From assembly GCF_007004665.1 (NCBI RefSeq), contig NZ_ML660052.1, positions 806,001-870,000 on the forward strand: a stretch of 64,000 nucleotides of DNA, in the 5' to 3' direction. The position numbers and the translations under genes are program-made. The notes under the pieces were generated by a model. It was given only the letters and a program-made list of their open reading frames with translations. It was not told the origin of the DNA and made no database searches. The stretch is from Denitrobaculum tricleocarpae. GTDB taxonomy: Bacteria > Pseudomonadota > Alphaproteobacteria > Kiloniellales > Kiloniellaceae. Shown here in pieces: positions 1-7,074 of this stretch (its first letter is position 1; the number at the start of each line of letters is the position of its first letter).

Positions 1-1
1 C

Positions 2-169
2 TTTACAGCGGCTTGTGGTTTGATCGCGGCCTGTCAGCCGACTGTCCGGGTCGAGGCACCGAAGGAGCCCATCACCATCAACCTGAATGTCAAACTCGAC
101 GCAGAAGTGCGCCTGAAGCTGGAAGAGCAGGCCCGCGAGGAAGTCGAAGCCAATCCGGAGATTTTCTGA
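2..169 (+). CDS. ynbE: YnbE-family lipoprotein, C-terminal part (5' end outside window)
   Basis: Small outer-membrane-type lipoprotein, cut by the window start. The visible 55 residues hold a lipobox (LIAAC, Cys at visible residue 11), then the family hallmark PKEPITINLNVKL and a charged helical tail ending at TGA 167-169. In E. coli, YnbE works with the AsmA-like protein YdbH, which bridges inner and outer membrane for phospholipid traffic, and with YdbL. The next gene is a YdbL homologue, which supports the call. A ydbH-like gene is expected just upstream, outside the window. The identification rests on motif plus neighbour; the missing start could add a few residues of signal peptide. Confidence 0.8.
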   Translation, partial: FTAACGLIAACQPTVRVEAPKEPITINLNVKLDAEVRLKLEEQAREEVEANPEIF

Positions 170-273
170 TGCGCAGCAGCGATAAGACCACGGTCTCCAG
201 ACCCGGCGGGAGAGGCGCGCCCTGCGACAGCCTGCCGGACAGCCCCTCATCGAGAACAACTGGTCAACAGCAT

Positions 274-627
274 ATGACAGATAAGACTCTGACCGGCCGC
301 CGTGCCTTCCTTTCCCTTCTTACGGCTCTTGCCCTGCTCACCGCGGGCGGCATGGGGCACTCCGCCTATGCGGCTTCGCTTGATGATCTTCGCAAGCAGG
401 GCGCGGTTGGCGAGCGCTTTGACGGCCTGGCGGTCGCCCGTCAGGGAAGCGCCAAGGATGTGGTCAAGGACGTCAACGCGAAGCGGAGCAAAATCTATCA
501 GCGCGAGGCGAAAAAGACCGGCGCGGACGTGACCGCAGTCGGAACGATCTTTGCCAAACAGATCATGAAGAAGGCGCCCAAGGGTACCTGGTTCCTGAAT
601 GCGGATGGCGATTGGGTGCAAAAATAG
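274..627 (+). CDS. ydbL: YdbL family (DUF1318) periplasmic protein
   Basis: 117-residue exported protein. From ATG 274 it has a signal peptide with a twin-arginine-like stretch (GRRAFLSLL), a hydrophobic core and a likely cleavage after AYA. The mature part keeps DUF1318 features: LDDLRKQGAVGE near the start and GTWFLNADGDWVQK at the end. In E. coli YdbL is proposed to act as a chaperone for YnbE in the YdbH-YnbE trans-envelope bridge. The start is uncertain. An ATG at 169 overlaps the ynbE stop and has GGAG 8 nt upstream, but would put 35 extra residues before the signal peptide. Both genes form one operon. Confidence 0.8.
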   Translation: MTDKTLTGRRAFLSLLTALALLTAGGMGHSAYAASLDDLRKQGAVGERFDGLAVARQGSAKDVVKDVNAKRSKIYQREAKKTGADVTAVGTIFAKQIMKKAPKGTWFLNADGDWVQK

Positions 628-742
628 CAGCAGTTGTTATCTATTTCCGATGCCGTAACCTGAAGCATGAGTCCGGTCGTAAAGCACGATAGCGTGTTGG
701 ATGCGTCAGGTCTGCTGTGCGTTCAATCTATCTATGGATACA

Positions 743-757
743 TGCAAGACTCTTGCA
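743..757. promoter_or_regulatory. 15-bp perfect palindrome, candidate TetR operator
   Basis: TGCAAGA-C-TCTTGCA is a perfect inverted repeat 60 bp before the TetR gene. It overlaps a candidate -35 (TTGCAA, 753-758), which is followed 18 nt later by a candidate -10 (TATCTA, 777-782). The -10 is itself the left arm of a second inverted repeat (TATCTA / TAGATA, 777-792). Binding here would block transcription, as expected for autorepression. Confidence 0.6.
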
Positions 758-817
758 ATTTGGCTGCTGGAATGCCTATCTAATAGTAGATAAGCGACTG
801 TACAAAATGGTGACGAC

Positions 818-1357
818 GTGAGTGATACCATTGAAAAACTGATGGATGCGGCCGAGAGCGGCATCCGGCTGCGCGGCTATCACGCGGTCAGCTTCCGCGA
901 CCTCGCGGAAGAACTGGGCATTAAGAGTTCCAGCGTCCACTATTATTTCCGCCAAAAGGAAGACCTGGGCATTGCACTGGTCGAGCGCTATGCCGAGCGC
1001 TTTTTTGCGACGCTCGACGCCAAAACCAAAAAGGCAAAAACTCCTGAGGACCGGATACGCGTGTTTGCGCGAGTTTATCGCGATGCCCTCACAGGGTCCG
1101 ACAGGATCTGCCTCTGCGGGATGCTGGGGGCGGAAAGCTGCGGCCTGCCGCCTGAGCTGTCGGAGGCTGCCGCCGGTTTTCTTCAGGCGAACATCGATTG
1201 GGTGGCCGAGTCTCTGTCCGGTACCATGAAGCCCAAGGCCCGCAAGAAGCGCGCGGCCCATGTCGTAGCGACCCTGCAGGGAGCCATGATTCTGGCCAGC
1301 AGCCTCAAGGACTACGGGCTCTACGACCATGCGGTGCAGGATCTGCTGGCGGCGTGA
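818..1357 (+). CDS. TetR/AcrR family transcriptional regulator
   Basis: 179-residue repressor with the TetR-type N-terminal helix-turn-helix (residues about 10-55, including FRDLAEELGIKSSSVHYYFRQKEDL) and an all-helical ligand domain with a CLCGMLGAE segment seen in many small-molecule-sensing TetR proteins. The start is GTG 818; no good Shine-Dalgarno is visible. A palindrome near the predicted promoter suggests autoregulation. The gene is monocistronic and converges on the alkC-like gene, with 8 bp between the stops. There is no obvious neighbouring efflux pump or enzyme on the same strand, so the inducer and regulon cannot be named. Confidence 0.9.
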   Translation: MSDTIEKLMDAAESGIRLRGYHAVSFRDLAEELGIKSSSVHYYFRQKEDLGIALVERYAERFFATLDAKTKKAKTPEDRIRVFARVYRDALTGSDRICLCGMLGAESCGLPPELSEAAAGFLQANIDWVAESLSGTMKPKARKKRAAHVVATLQGAMILASSLKDYGLYDHAVQDLLAA

Positions 1358-1365
1358 ATCTTAAG

Positions 1366-2463
1366 CTAGAGAGAAAGCGTGAAGTAGGAGCGTGCGACCG
1401 CTTGACCGTTGACGATGACTTCAACGTGGTGCAGGCCGGGGTAATAGCGCCGTGTTGTTATCGGCCGGATAGCGTGTTTCTTGGCGAGTCTCGTCTGGCC
1501 GCCTGATTCGAGCGACAGGCTCTTCCATTTGAAAACCTTGGGTGAGCGCGTGCCGTCTGCCTTCACGTGGTGAACCGCATAGTCGATCATCAAATCCTGA
1601 CTCGCGGTGGCGTCCGATTCCAGGGTCAGCTCAAAAAGCAGGTTCTCGCCGAGTGTAAGCGTCGGTGTATGGAGTGCGAGCTCCGCCGAGAGTTTCTTCG
1701 GCGCAGTGAAACCGAAAACCTCGAGCGCGCCCTGATGCCCCTGTTTCAGGAGTGTCCGGCAGGCATGGCGGATGAGGCGCTTCCGGCTCTCGGAGGCGTC
1801 CTTCATCCATTGCGCGGCGATGCGCGCGACCAGATCGGGATGGTCTTTGGCGATATCGTTGAGATTGTTGGCGACCGAACGGCGCACGTAGTTTTCAGGA
1901 TCGTCGCGCAGTCTGGCGAGGATAGGCAGGATCGGAGCCGGGTCCTTCATCAGGGCCGGCAGGCGCATTGCCCAGGGCAGCCGCGGGCGGCATCCCTCCG
2001 AAGCCAGGCGGCGGACGTGATGGTTGCTGTTTTCGCTCCAGCGCCGCATCTGCGCCAGGGCACGAGGCTGATCTTGCAGAAGAAAATAACGGATTCCAAA
2101 CTCCGAACTAAAGAGCACGGTGATCTTCTCCAGAAGATCCATCGCCGTTTCGAAGTGCCGCTGTCCGGCGCGGCCCACATAATCGTTGAGCGGCAGGATC
2201 GCCCAGCCTGAGAGGCCGGTCTTATCGCCGTCGGGCAGGCTGGCGCGCAGAATGGCGGCCGCCTCCGCGAAGTCATCCGGCAGGTGATGCTCCAGGGCAG
2301 CGACAATCTGGTTCGAGCGTTCTTTCAGTTCCAGCTTATCAAGTTCGTGGGCGGCCTCGGCGACAAAGGCTTCACGCGGAAACCGCGGCCAGGCTTTCGA
2401 GAGATGGCTTGCCATCTCGTCGACCAACGCGGCAGAGATAAAATTTTTAAAGGGTTCGGGCAT
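1366..2463 (-). CDS. alkC: AlkC-type DNA alkylation repair glycosylase with C-terminal Ig-like domain
   Basis: 365-residue HEAT-like-repeat DNA glycosylase of the AlkC/AlkD superfamily, which removes alkylated bases such as N3-methyladenine. The N-terminal ~250 residues are helical repeats and hold the AlkC signature VRRLASEGCRPRLPW and repeats such as DDPENYVRRSVANNLND. The last ~105 residues are beta-rich (for example LTLGENLLFELTLES), matching the immunoglobulin-like domain of the AlkC-alpha subgroup. The chosen start is ATG 2463 (MPEPF); earlier in-frame codons overlap the upstream gene. It lies 8 bp after the ABM-fold gene on the same strand, so the two are probably cotranscribed. Confidence 0.88.
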   Translation of the reverse strand: MPEPFKNFISAALVDEMASHLSKAWPRFPREAFVAEAAHELDKLELKERSNQIVAALEHHLPDDFAEAAAILRASLPDGDKTGLSGWAILPLNDYVGRAGQRHFETAMDLLEKITVLFSSEFGIRYFLLQDQPRALAQMRRWSENSNHHVRRLASEGCRPRLPWAMRLPALMKDPAPILPILARLRDDPENYVRRSVANNLNDIAKDHPDLVARIAAQWMKDASESRKRLIRHACRTLLKQGHQGALEVFGFTAPKKLSAELALHTPTLTLGENLLFELTLESDATASQDLMIDYAVHHVKADGTRSPKVFKWKSLSLESGGQTRLAKKHAIRPITTRRYYPGLHHVEVIVNGQAVARSYFTLSL

Positions 2464-2471
2464 CGTTGACC

Positions 2472-2783
2472 TTATGCATCGACTGATGACAGCAGTTTGC
2501 CGGAGGTGAAATGGGCGAGAAGTTTGAAATCCGAAATCTGTGCAAAGATCTCGGCGAACGCCGGGTCTGATTTGACCTTTTCGCCGGCGGCTTTGGCGCT
2601 TTCGTAGTCGTCCCACTCGATCAGATCCGCCATCAGGTTGAGCGGTTCCAGTCCGTTGAGGGGACGGTAAGCCCGAAATCCCGGATAGGACTTTGTCGCT
2701 TCCATGGCTTTGCGGCGTGCCGTGATAGCGCTTTCCCGGTTGGTCACCTGGTAGACGACGATTTCGTAGACGCTGCTGCTCAT
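2472..2783 (-). CDS. Small dimeric alpha-beta barrel (ABM/EthD-like) protein
   Basis: 103-residue protein with the ferredoxin-like fold pattern of antibiotic-biosynthesis-monooxygenase-type proteins: an initial strand (YEIVVYQVT), a helix with YPGFRAYRPL, a strand MADLIEWDDYESAKAA, and a DPAFAEIFAQI helix. Such proteins act as small cofactor-free oxygenases or degradative isomerases, but the substrate cannot be inferred. AAGGA lies before ATG 2783. It is divergent from the WYL regulator at 3005 and upstream of the alkC-like gene, so the WYL protein is a plausible regulator of this pair. Confidence 0.75.
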   Translation of the reverse strand: MSSSVYEIVVYQVTNRESAITARRKAMEATKSYPGFRAYRPLNGLEPLNLMADLIEWDDYESAKAAGEKVKSDPAFAEIFAQISDFKLLAHFTSGKLLSSVDA

Positions 2784-2903
2784 TCTCGATTTCCTTTTTG
2801 GGGCATGACGCCGGTGACGGGCGTCAGGGGTGAATGCGACTGTTAAACCACAACCCTACTGACAACCTTATGGCCATTGCAGTATGAGAGACTGTTGCCG
2901 ATC

Positions 2904-2960
2904 CTGATCGAGGCCTTGATCGTCACCGCGCTGATCGTCAAGGCCCTGATTGTCGCGGCC
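2904..2960. repeat. Imperfect 15-bp tandem repeats in a divergent promoter region
   Basis: A 12-bp partial unit (2904-2915) is followed by three 15-bp units, 2916-2930, 2931-2945 and 2946-2960, each built on (C/T)TGAT(C/T)GTC followed by a GC-rich end. They sit between the ABM-fold gene and the WYL regulator. They may be iterated binding sites for the WYL protein or a slipped-strand duplication. The overlapping reading frame has no ATG or GTG start. Confidence 0.55.
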
Positions 2961-3004
2961 CGATCTGCCGCGGGCGGGATCGGAGCCAAGAAGGAAAACA
3001 AGCC

Positions 3005-3688
3005 ATGAGACCCGCCGAGCGTCTGTTCCGAATTATCCAGATTTTGCGTGCAAGCGGCCGCGTTATGACCGCGGCTGATATCGCGGAGCGTCTGGAAGTC
3101 TCGCCCCGGACCGTCTATCGGGATCTTGGGCATCTGATGGCATCCGGCGCGCCGATCGACGGTGAACGCGGCGTGGGTTATCTGCTGCGCGAGGCCTTCG
3201 ATGCGCCGCCGCTCACCTTTACCTTCGAACAGCTGGAGGCGCTGGCGTTTGGGGCAAAAGCCGTCCAGGTGCTGGCCGGCGAAGACCTGGGCATCGCGGC
3301 GCGCGAGGCACTGGCCAAGATCGAGATGTCGATTCCCCCGGAGCACGCACGCCGCTTGAAGACGGCACCGCTTTTTGCCATGCGGGGGGCAAAACAACCG
3401 GCACCGCCCAAACTGCTCGGCCCCCTTCGCCGGGCGATCTCCGAGCGGCGCAGGCTGCAGATTCTCTATCGAAGCCTGGCTGATCAGGAGAGCGAGAGAC
3501 TGATCCGCCCGCTCGGCCTGACCAATTTCGGTCCGGTCTGGTTGCTGACCACCTGGTGCGAGCTCCGGCAGGATTTCCGGGATTTCCGGGTCGACCGGAT
3601 CCAGAGATATGAGGTTCAGGCCGGACGATTTGAGGCGGAGCCGGACAAATCGTTCGAGAGTTACATCGCAAGATACACGGATTGCTGA
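3005..3688 (+). CDS. YafY-type HTH/WYL-domain transcriptional regulator
   Basis: 227-residue regulator. Residues about 5-60 form the HTH (TAADIAERLEVSPRTVYRDL), followed by a linker and a WYL domain (residues about 140-225), here with ILYRS, SERLIRPLGL and a W-L-L-T-T-W segment in place of the usual W-Y-L. WYL proteins respond to ligands, often nucleotides or DNA-damage signals. It is divergent from the ABM-fold/alkC-like pair across a 221-bp spacer with tandem repeats, so control of DNA-repair-linked genes is plausible but unproven. ATG 3005 is the first sensible start. Confidence 0.88.
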   Translation: MRPAERLFRIIQILRASGRVMTAADIAERLEVSPRTVYRDLGHLMASGAPIDGERGVGYLLREAFDAPPLTFTFEQLEALAFGAKAVQVLAGEDLGIAAREALAKIEMSIPPEHARRLKTAPLFAMRGAKQPAPPKLLGPLRRAISERRRLQILYRSLADQESERLIRPLGLTNFGPVWLLTTWCELRQDFRDFRVDRIQRYEVQAGRFEAEPDKSFESYIARYTDC

Positions 3689-3732
3689 GGCGCAATTTCC
3701 TCGCAGCGGGAGCTTGACGAATGTGAAGATAA

Positions 3733-3744
3733 GTGTATATACAC
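3733..3744. promoter_or_regulatory. MarR operator copy 1 (12-bp perfect palindrome)
   Basis: GTGTATATACAC is perfectly self-complementary and lies 6 bp before the marR ATG. A -35 (TTGACG, 3714-3719) and a -10 (TATATA, 3736-3741, spacer 16) can be placed so that the -10 is inside the palindrome. Binding would occlude RNA polymerase. A near-identical copy precedes the next gene. Confidence 0.7.
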
Positions 3745-3750
3745 ATAACT

Positions 3751-4197
3751 ATGAAATCCAAACCTCACTCTGTCACGGAACTCGCCGACTGCACCTGCGC
3801 CAACCTGCGCAAGGCGGCAAGGATCGTCACTCAGGCCTACGACTTTGCCTTGCAGCCGAGCGGGCTCAAGTCGACGCAGTTCATCCTCTTGGCCAATCTT
3901 GTCGAGCAGGGGGACATGCCGCTCACCCAGCTTGCGGAGGCGCTGGTCATGGACCGCACGACCCTGACCCGAAATCTCAAGCCGCTGTTGCGGCAGGGCC
4001 TGATCCGGATTGAGCAGGAAGAGGATCTGCGGGTCCGGAAAGTCAGTCTGACAGGGGATGGGCTGCGGAGCGTCGAGGACGCGCGGCCCCTTTGGGAGGA
4101 AATTCAAGCTCGGATCGGTGAGCGTTTGGGCGATGACCGCTGGTCCGGCTTGATCGATGATCTTGGCGCCACGGTCGAGGCTTTTCAGGAGAGTTGA
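3751..4197 (+). CDS. MarR family transcriptional regulator
   Basis: 148-residue winged-helix repressor. The MarR core includes QFILLANLVEQGDMPLTQLAEAL, the recognition helix MDRTTLTRNLKPLLRQGL and the wing IRIEQEEDLRVRKVSLT. N-terminal Cys residues (ADCTCANL) could sense oxidants or electrophiles, as in OhrR-like MarR proteins; this is speculation from the sequence. ATG 3751 is chosen over an upstream GTG (3733) that is part of the operator. With the predicted promoter, the mRNA would begin almost at the ATG, so translation may be leaderless. It probably controls itself and the membrane protein at 4286. Confidence 0.9.
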   Translation: MKSKPHSVTELADCTCANLRKAARIVTQAYDFALQPSGLKSTQFILLANLVEQGDMPLTQLAEALVMDRTTLTRNLKPLLRQGLIRIEQEEDLRVRKVSLTGDGLRSVEDARPLWEEIQARIGERLGDDRWSGLIDDLGATVEAFQES

Positions 4198-4215
4198 TTT
4201 TTTTTGAGTCACTAT

Positions 4216-4227
4216 GTGCATATACAC
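4216..4227. promoter_or_regulatory. MarR operator copy 2
   Basis: GTGCATATACAC differs at one base from the perfect palindrome GTGTATATACAC in front of marR. It lies 58 bp before the membrane-protein gene and 18 bp after the marR stop. Two copies flanking one regulator gene suggest that MarR controls both transcripts. Confidence 0.65.
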
Positions 4228-4285
4228 CTAAAAATAACACCGGTCTCGTTCCCTGAGGTTCGAGCCCGATGCCGGAGACATAAAG

Positions 4286-5032
4286 ATGCAACTTTCGATG
4301 ACACCCTTTTTGTTGGCTATCGAACTGGGGTTCTGTTTCTTCCTGACGTGGCATGGCCATCGCCGAGAGCCCGGGATCGGCTCGCTGCGTCCGGCGTACG
4401 TCTTCTTTGTTTGGTTGTCGCTCTACGCTGTCACGACGTCTTTGCTCGGCTATCACGGCTGGTATCTGCGCGAGGAGGTTTTGCGCCTGCTGCCGGGCTT
4501 CTGGCTTCAGCTGGTCACGGTTGCCGCAGCCGTCATACCTGTTCTTGTCTCAAGCGCGCTGCGCCAGGACCTGCGGCAGATTGTCGACGCCACTCCATGG
4601 CAGTGGTTTGCCTGGTTCCATGCTTTGCGGATTGCCGCCCTCGGCACGGCGGTCAAGACTATGACAGGTGAGTTCCCACTCTACTTTGAAGTCTTTGTCG
4701 GCATTCCGGATCTCTTGTTCGGCATCAGCGCGCTTTGGATTGCGGTTCTGGCCGGACGCGGCGGGATCAGCCGGCGCGGCTTCCTGCTTTGGAACCTGGT
4801 CGGGGTGCTGGTTATCGTCCCGTCTGCGCCGATCCTGCTGCAGCTCGGCCTTCCAGGACCGTTCCATGTTTTCACGGATCTGCCGGATGCCCGCGCGGTT
4901 TACAGCTACCCCATGTCCATCGCGCCCATGATCGGCGTGCCGCTCTTCGTGCTGGTCAACCTCTGCGTCGCCTGGCGTCTCTGGGAACGGGGGCGTTCAG
5001 AAAGGAGAGCAGCGTTGTCTCGGCCAACGTGA
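4286..5032 (+). CDS. Multi-pass membrane protein of unknown function
   Basis: 248-residue polytopic inner-membrane protein with about six to seven hydrophobic helices (residues roughly 5-22, 36-56, 70-92, 108-125, 135-155, 165-185 and 215-235) and a basic C-terminal tail. No family was recognised. Polar or aromatic residues within helices (WHGHRREPG, PWQWFAWFHALR) may line a cofactor or substrate site. GGAGA lies about 10 nt before ATG 4286. Because its promoter region carries the same palindrome as marR, it is probably the main MarR target, for example an exporter or a membrane-bound detoxification enzyme. That role is inference. Confidence 0.8.
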   Translation: MQLSMTPFLLAIELGFCFFLTWHGHRREPGIGSLRPAYVFFVWLSLYAVTTSLLGYHGWYLREEVLRLLPGFWLQLVTVAAAVIPVLVSSALRQDLRQIVDATPWQWFAWFHALRIAALGTAVKTMTGEFPLYFEVFVGIPDLLFGISALWIAVLAGRGGISRRGFLLWNLVGVLVIVPSAPILLQLGLPGPFHVFTDLPDARAVYSYPMSIAPMIGVPLFVLVNLCVAWRLWERGRSERRAALSRPT

Positions 5033-5097
5033 AGACCGGGTCAACATCTTCACCTCGTTACATAAGGATCTCGCTTTCCCGCCCGGCTTTATCACGT

Positions 5098-5111
5098 TTG
5101 ATCGATATCAA
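5098..5111. promoter_or_regulatory. FNR/FixK (Anr-type) binding site upstream of the POR operon
   Basis: TTGATCGATATCAA matches the FNR/FixK consensus TTGAT-N4-ATCAA at every defined base. Centred at about 5104.5, it would put a class II start (-41.5) near 5146, with a possible -10 around 5132-5138 (GGTAAC). The first POR gene starts at 5200. This indicates activation when oxygen is low. Confidence 0.8.
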
Positions 5112-5199
5112 GGTTTCATCTTCCCTGTCCGGGTAACTTGACCGCATTGCAGCGTGGCGTCTGCAAAGGACGCGCAACAAAAACAATGCGGGGCAGGGA

Positions 5200-5760
5200 A
5201 TGTTTCAGGTTCGAATTCACGGCCGCGGCGGCCAGGGTGTTGTGACGGCGGCGGAGATGCTGTCGATTGCCGCATTTCTGGAAGGTAAACACGCCCAGGC
5301 CTTTCCCAGCTTCGGGTCGGAGCGCATGGGCGCGCCGGTGGTGTCTTACTGCCGCATCGACGATAGAGAGATCCGTGCGCGCGAGCCGATCCTCGCGCCG
5401 GATGCCTTGATCATCCAGGATCCGACCCTGTTGCAGTCCGTCGATGTGTTTCAGGGTCTCAATCCCGAAGGTTTTATCCTGATCAACTCGCGCCGCTCCT
5501 TCGAGGATCTGGGGATCGCGGAGTTCGTGTCCGGATTTCCGGCTCATCATGTCTGCGATGTCGGGGCCACGGAACTGGCCGTCAAGCACGTTGGCCGGCC
5601 GGTCCCCAACGCGGCATTGCTCGGGGGTTTTGCCGCCATCTCCGGCCAGATCCACATGGAGTCCGTTGAGAAGGCGATCGAACAGAAGTTTCCGGGAACG
5701 ATCGGCGCTGCCAACGTGGCCGCCGCACGCGAAGCTTTCGAGCTGGCCCAGGCTGCATGA
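5200..5760 (+). CDS. porG: 2-oxoacid:ferredoxin oxidoreductase, gamma subunit
   Basis: 186-residue gamma subunit of the pyruvate/2-oxoacid:ferredoxin oxidoreductase family, which oxidatively decarboxylates 2-oxoacids to acyl-CoA and reduces ferredoxin. The N-terminal signature RIHGRGGQGVVTAAEML is the standard gamma-subunit start, followed by FPSFGSERMGAPV and PNAALLGGFAA. It is the first gene of the operon gamma-alpha-beta-flavoprotein, behind an FNR/FixK box. The substrate (pyruvate or another 2-oxoacid) cannot be decided from this subunit. Confidence 0.93.
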   Translation: MFQVRIHGRGGQGVVTAAEMLSIAAFLEGKHAQAFPSFGSERMGAPVVSYCRIDDREIRAREPILAPDALIIQDPTLLQSVDVFQGLNPEGFILINSRRSFEDLGIAEFVSGFPAHHVCDVGATELAVKHVGRPVPNAALLGGFAAISGQIHMESVEKAIEQKFPGTIGAANVAAAREAFELAQAA

Positions 5761-5805
5761 AAACAAGGTCGGCATGAAACAGGGTCTGCATAAGGGAGAA
5801 TTTCT

Positions 5806-7074
5806 ATGCTGAAGCAGGTTGAAGGATCGGTCGCCGTTGCCGAGGCGGTCGCCCTCTGCCGGCCCGAAGTGGTCTGCGCCTATCCCATCACGCCGCAGAC
5901 CCACATCGTCGAGGGTGTCGGCGCGCTGGTGAAATCCGGCGCACTTGAAAACTGCGAATTCATCAATGTGGAATCCGAATTCGCGGCGCTTTCGGTTGCC
6001 ATCGGCGCTTCGGCGGCGGGTGCGCGGGCCTATACCGCGACGGCCAGCCAGGGCATCCTCTTCATGGCGGAGGCGGTCTATAACGCCGCTGGCCTGGGCC
6101 TGCCCATCGTCATGACGGTCGGCAACCGCGCCATCGGGGCGCCCATCAACATCTGGAACGACCATACGGATGCCATGTCCGTGAAAGACGCAGGCTGGAT
6201 CCAGCTCTTTGCCGAGACCAATCAGGAGGCCGTGGATCTGCATATTCAGGCCTTCCGGCTGGCGGAGGAACTGAGCTGTCCGGTGATGGTCTGCATGGAC
6301 GGCTTTATCCTGACCCATGCCTATGAGCGGGTCGATGTTCCATCCCAGGAGGAAGTGGACGCCTTCCTACCGCCCTACGATCCGGTTCAGGTGCTCGATC
6401 CGGCGGATCCCTATTCCATTGGGGCCATGGTGGGGCCCGATGCCTTCACGGAGGTGCGCTATCTCGCCCATGACAAGCAGCTTCAGGCCCTGCAGCTGAT
6501 CCCCGAGATCGCCTCGGTGTTCAAGGATGTCTTTGGCCGGGAATCCGGCGGGCTGCTCCATCCCTATCGCACGGAGGGTGCCGAGACGGTCGTGGTTGCT
6601 CTGGGCTCGGTCAACGGCACCATCAAGGAGGTCGTCGATGCCATGCGCGAGGACGGGGCCGCGGTCGGGTCGGTCAGCATATGTTCGTTCCGGCCCTTCC
6701 CTCTGGCGGAGCTGAAAGCCGCGCTGGCGGGCGCCAGGAACATCGTGGTGGTGGAAAAGAGCCTCGCGCCGGGCCTCGGCGGTGTCGTTGCTTCCAATGT
6801 CCGCATGGCGATGCAGGAGACACCGCGTCCCGTCCATACCGTGATCGCGGGGCTCGGCGGGCGCCCCATCACCACCGCCTCACTCCGCAGGGTCGTGACC
6901 GAAGCGGCTTCGGGCACCTTGCCGGACGTGCATTTCCTCGACCTCGACGAGGCTGTCGTCGCACAGGAAATCGCGCGCGCCAAGAAAACCCGGCGCTCGG
7001 GTCCGGCCGCGGAGAATATCCTGAAGCACCTTGCGTCAGCGAAACCCACCGATACTGCGGGAGCCCTGCCATGA
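5806..7074 (+). CDS. porA: 2-oxoacid:ferredoxin oxidoreductase, alpha subunit
   Basis: 422-residue alpha subunit. It shows the pyrimidine-binding-fold start (VAEAVALCRPEVVCAYPITPQT), the conserved NVESEFAALSVAIGAS and TATASQGILFMAEAVY segments, and a C-terminal transketolase-C-like domain (ICSFRPFPLAEL, VVEKSLAPG). Together with the beta subunit it forms the thiamine-diphosphate active site. GGGAG precedes ATG 5806. The gene ends in an ATGA overlap with the beta-subunit gene, showing tight translational coupling. Length and motifs fit pyruvate-type (PorA) rather than the large fused enzymes. Confidence 0.93.
   Translation: MLKQVEGSVAVAEAVALCRPEVVCAYPITPQTHIVEGVGALVKSGALENCEFINVESEFAALSVAIGASAAGARAYTATASQGILFMAEAVYNAAGLGLPIVMTVGNRAIGAPINIWNDHTDAMSVKDAGWIQLFAETNQEAVDLHIQAFRLAEELSCPVMVCMDGFILTHAYERVDVPSQEEVDAFLPPYDPVQVLDPADPYSIGAMVGPDAFTEVRYLAHDKQLQALQLIPEIASVFKDVFGRESGGLLHPYRTEGAETVVVALGSVNGTIKEVVDAMREDGAAVGSVSICSFRPFPLAELKAALAGARNIVVVEKSLAPGLGGVVASNVRMAMQETPRPVHTVIAGLGGRPITTASLRRVVTEAASGTLPDVHFLDLDEAVVAQEIARAKKTRRSGPAAENILKHLASAKPTDTAGALP

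Noticed and set aside
2847-3008. Leucine/isoleucine-rich upstream peptide overlapping the WYL gene start
   Set aside because: The frame runs into the ATG as an ATGA overlap but has no ATG or GTG start and is created by the 15-bp repeats.
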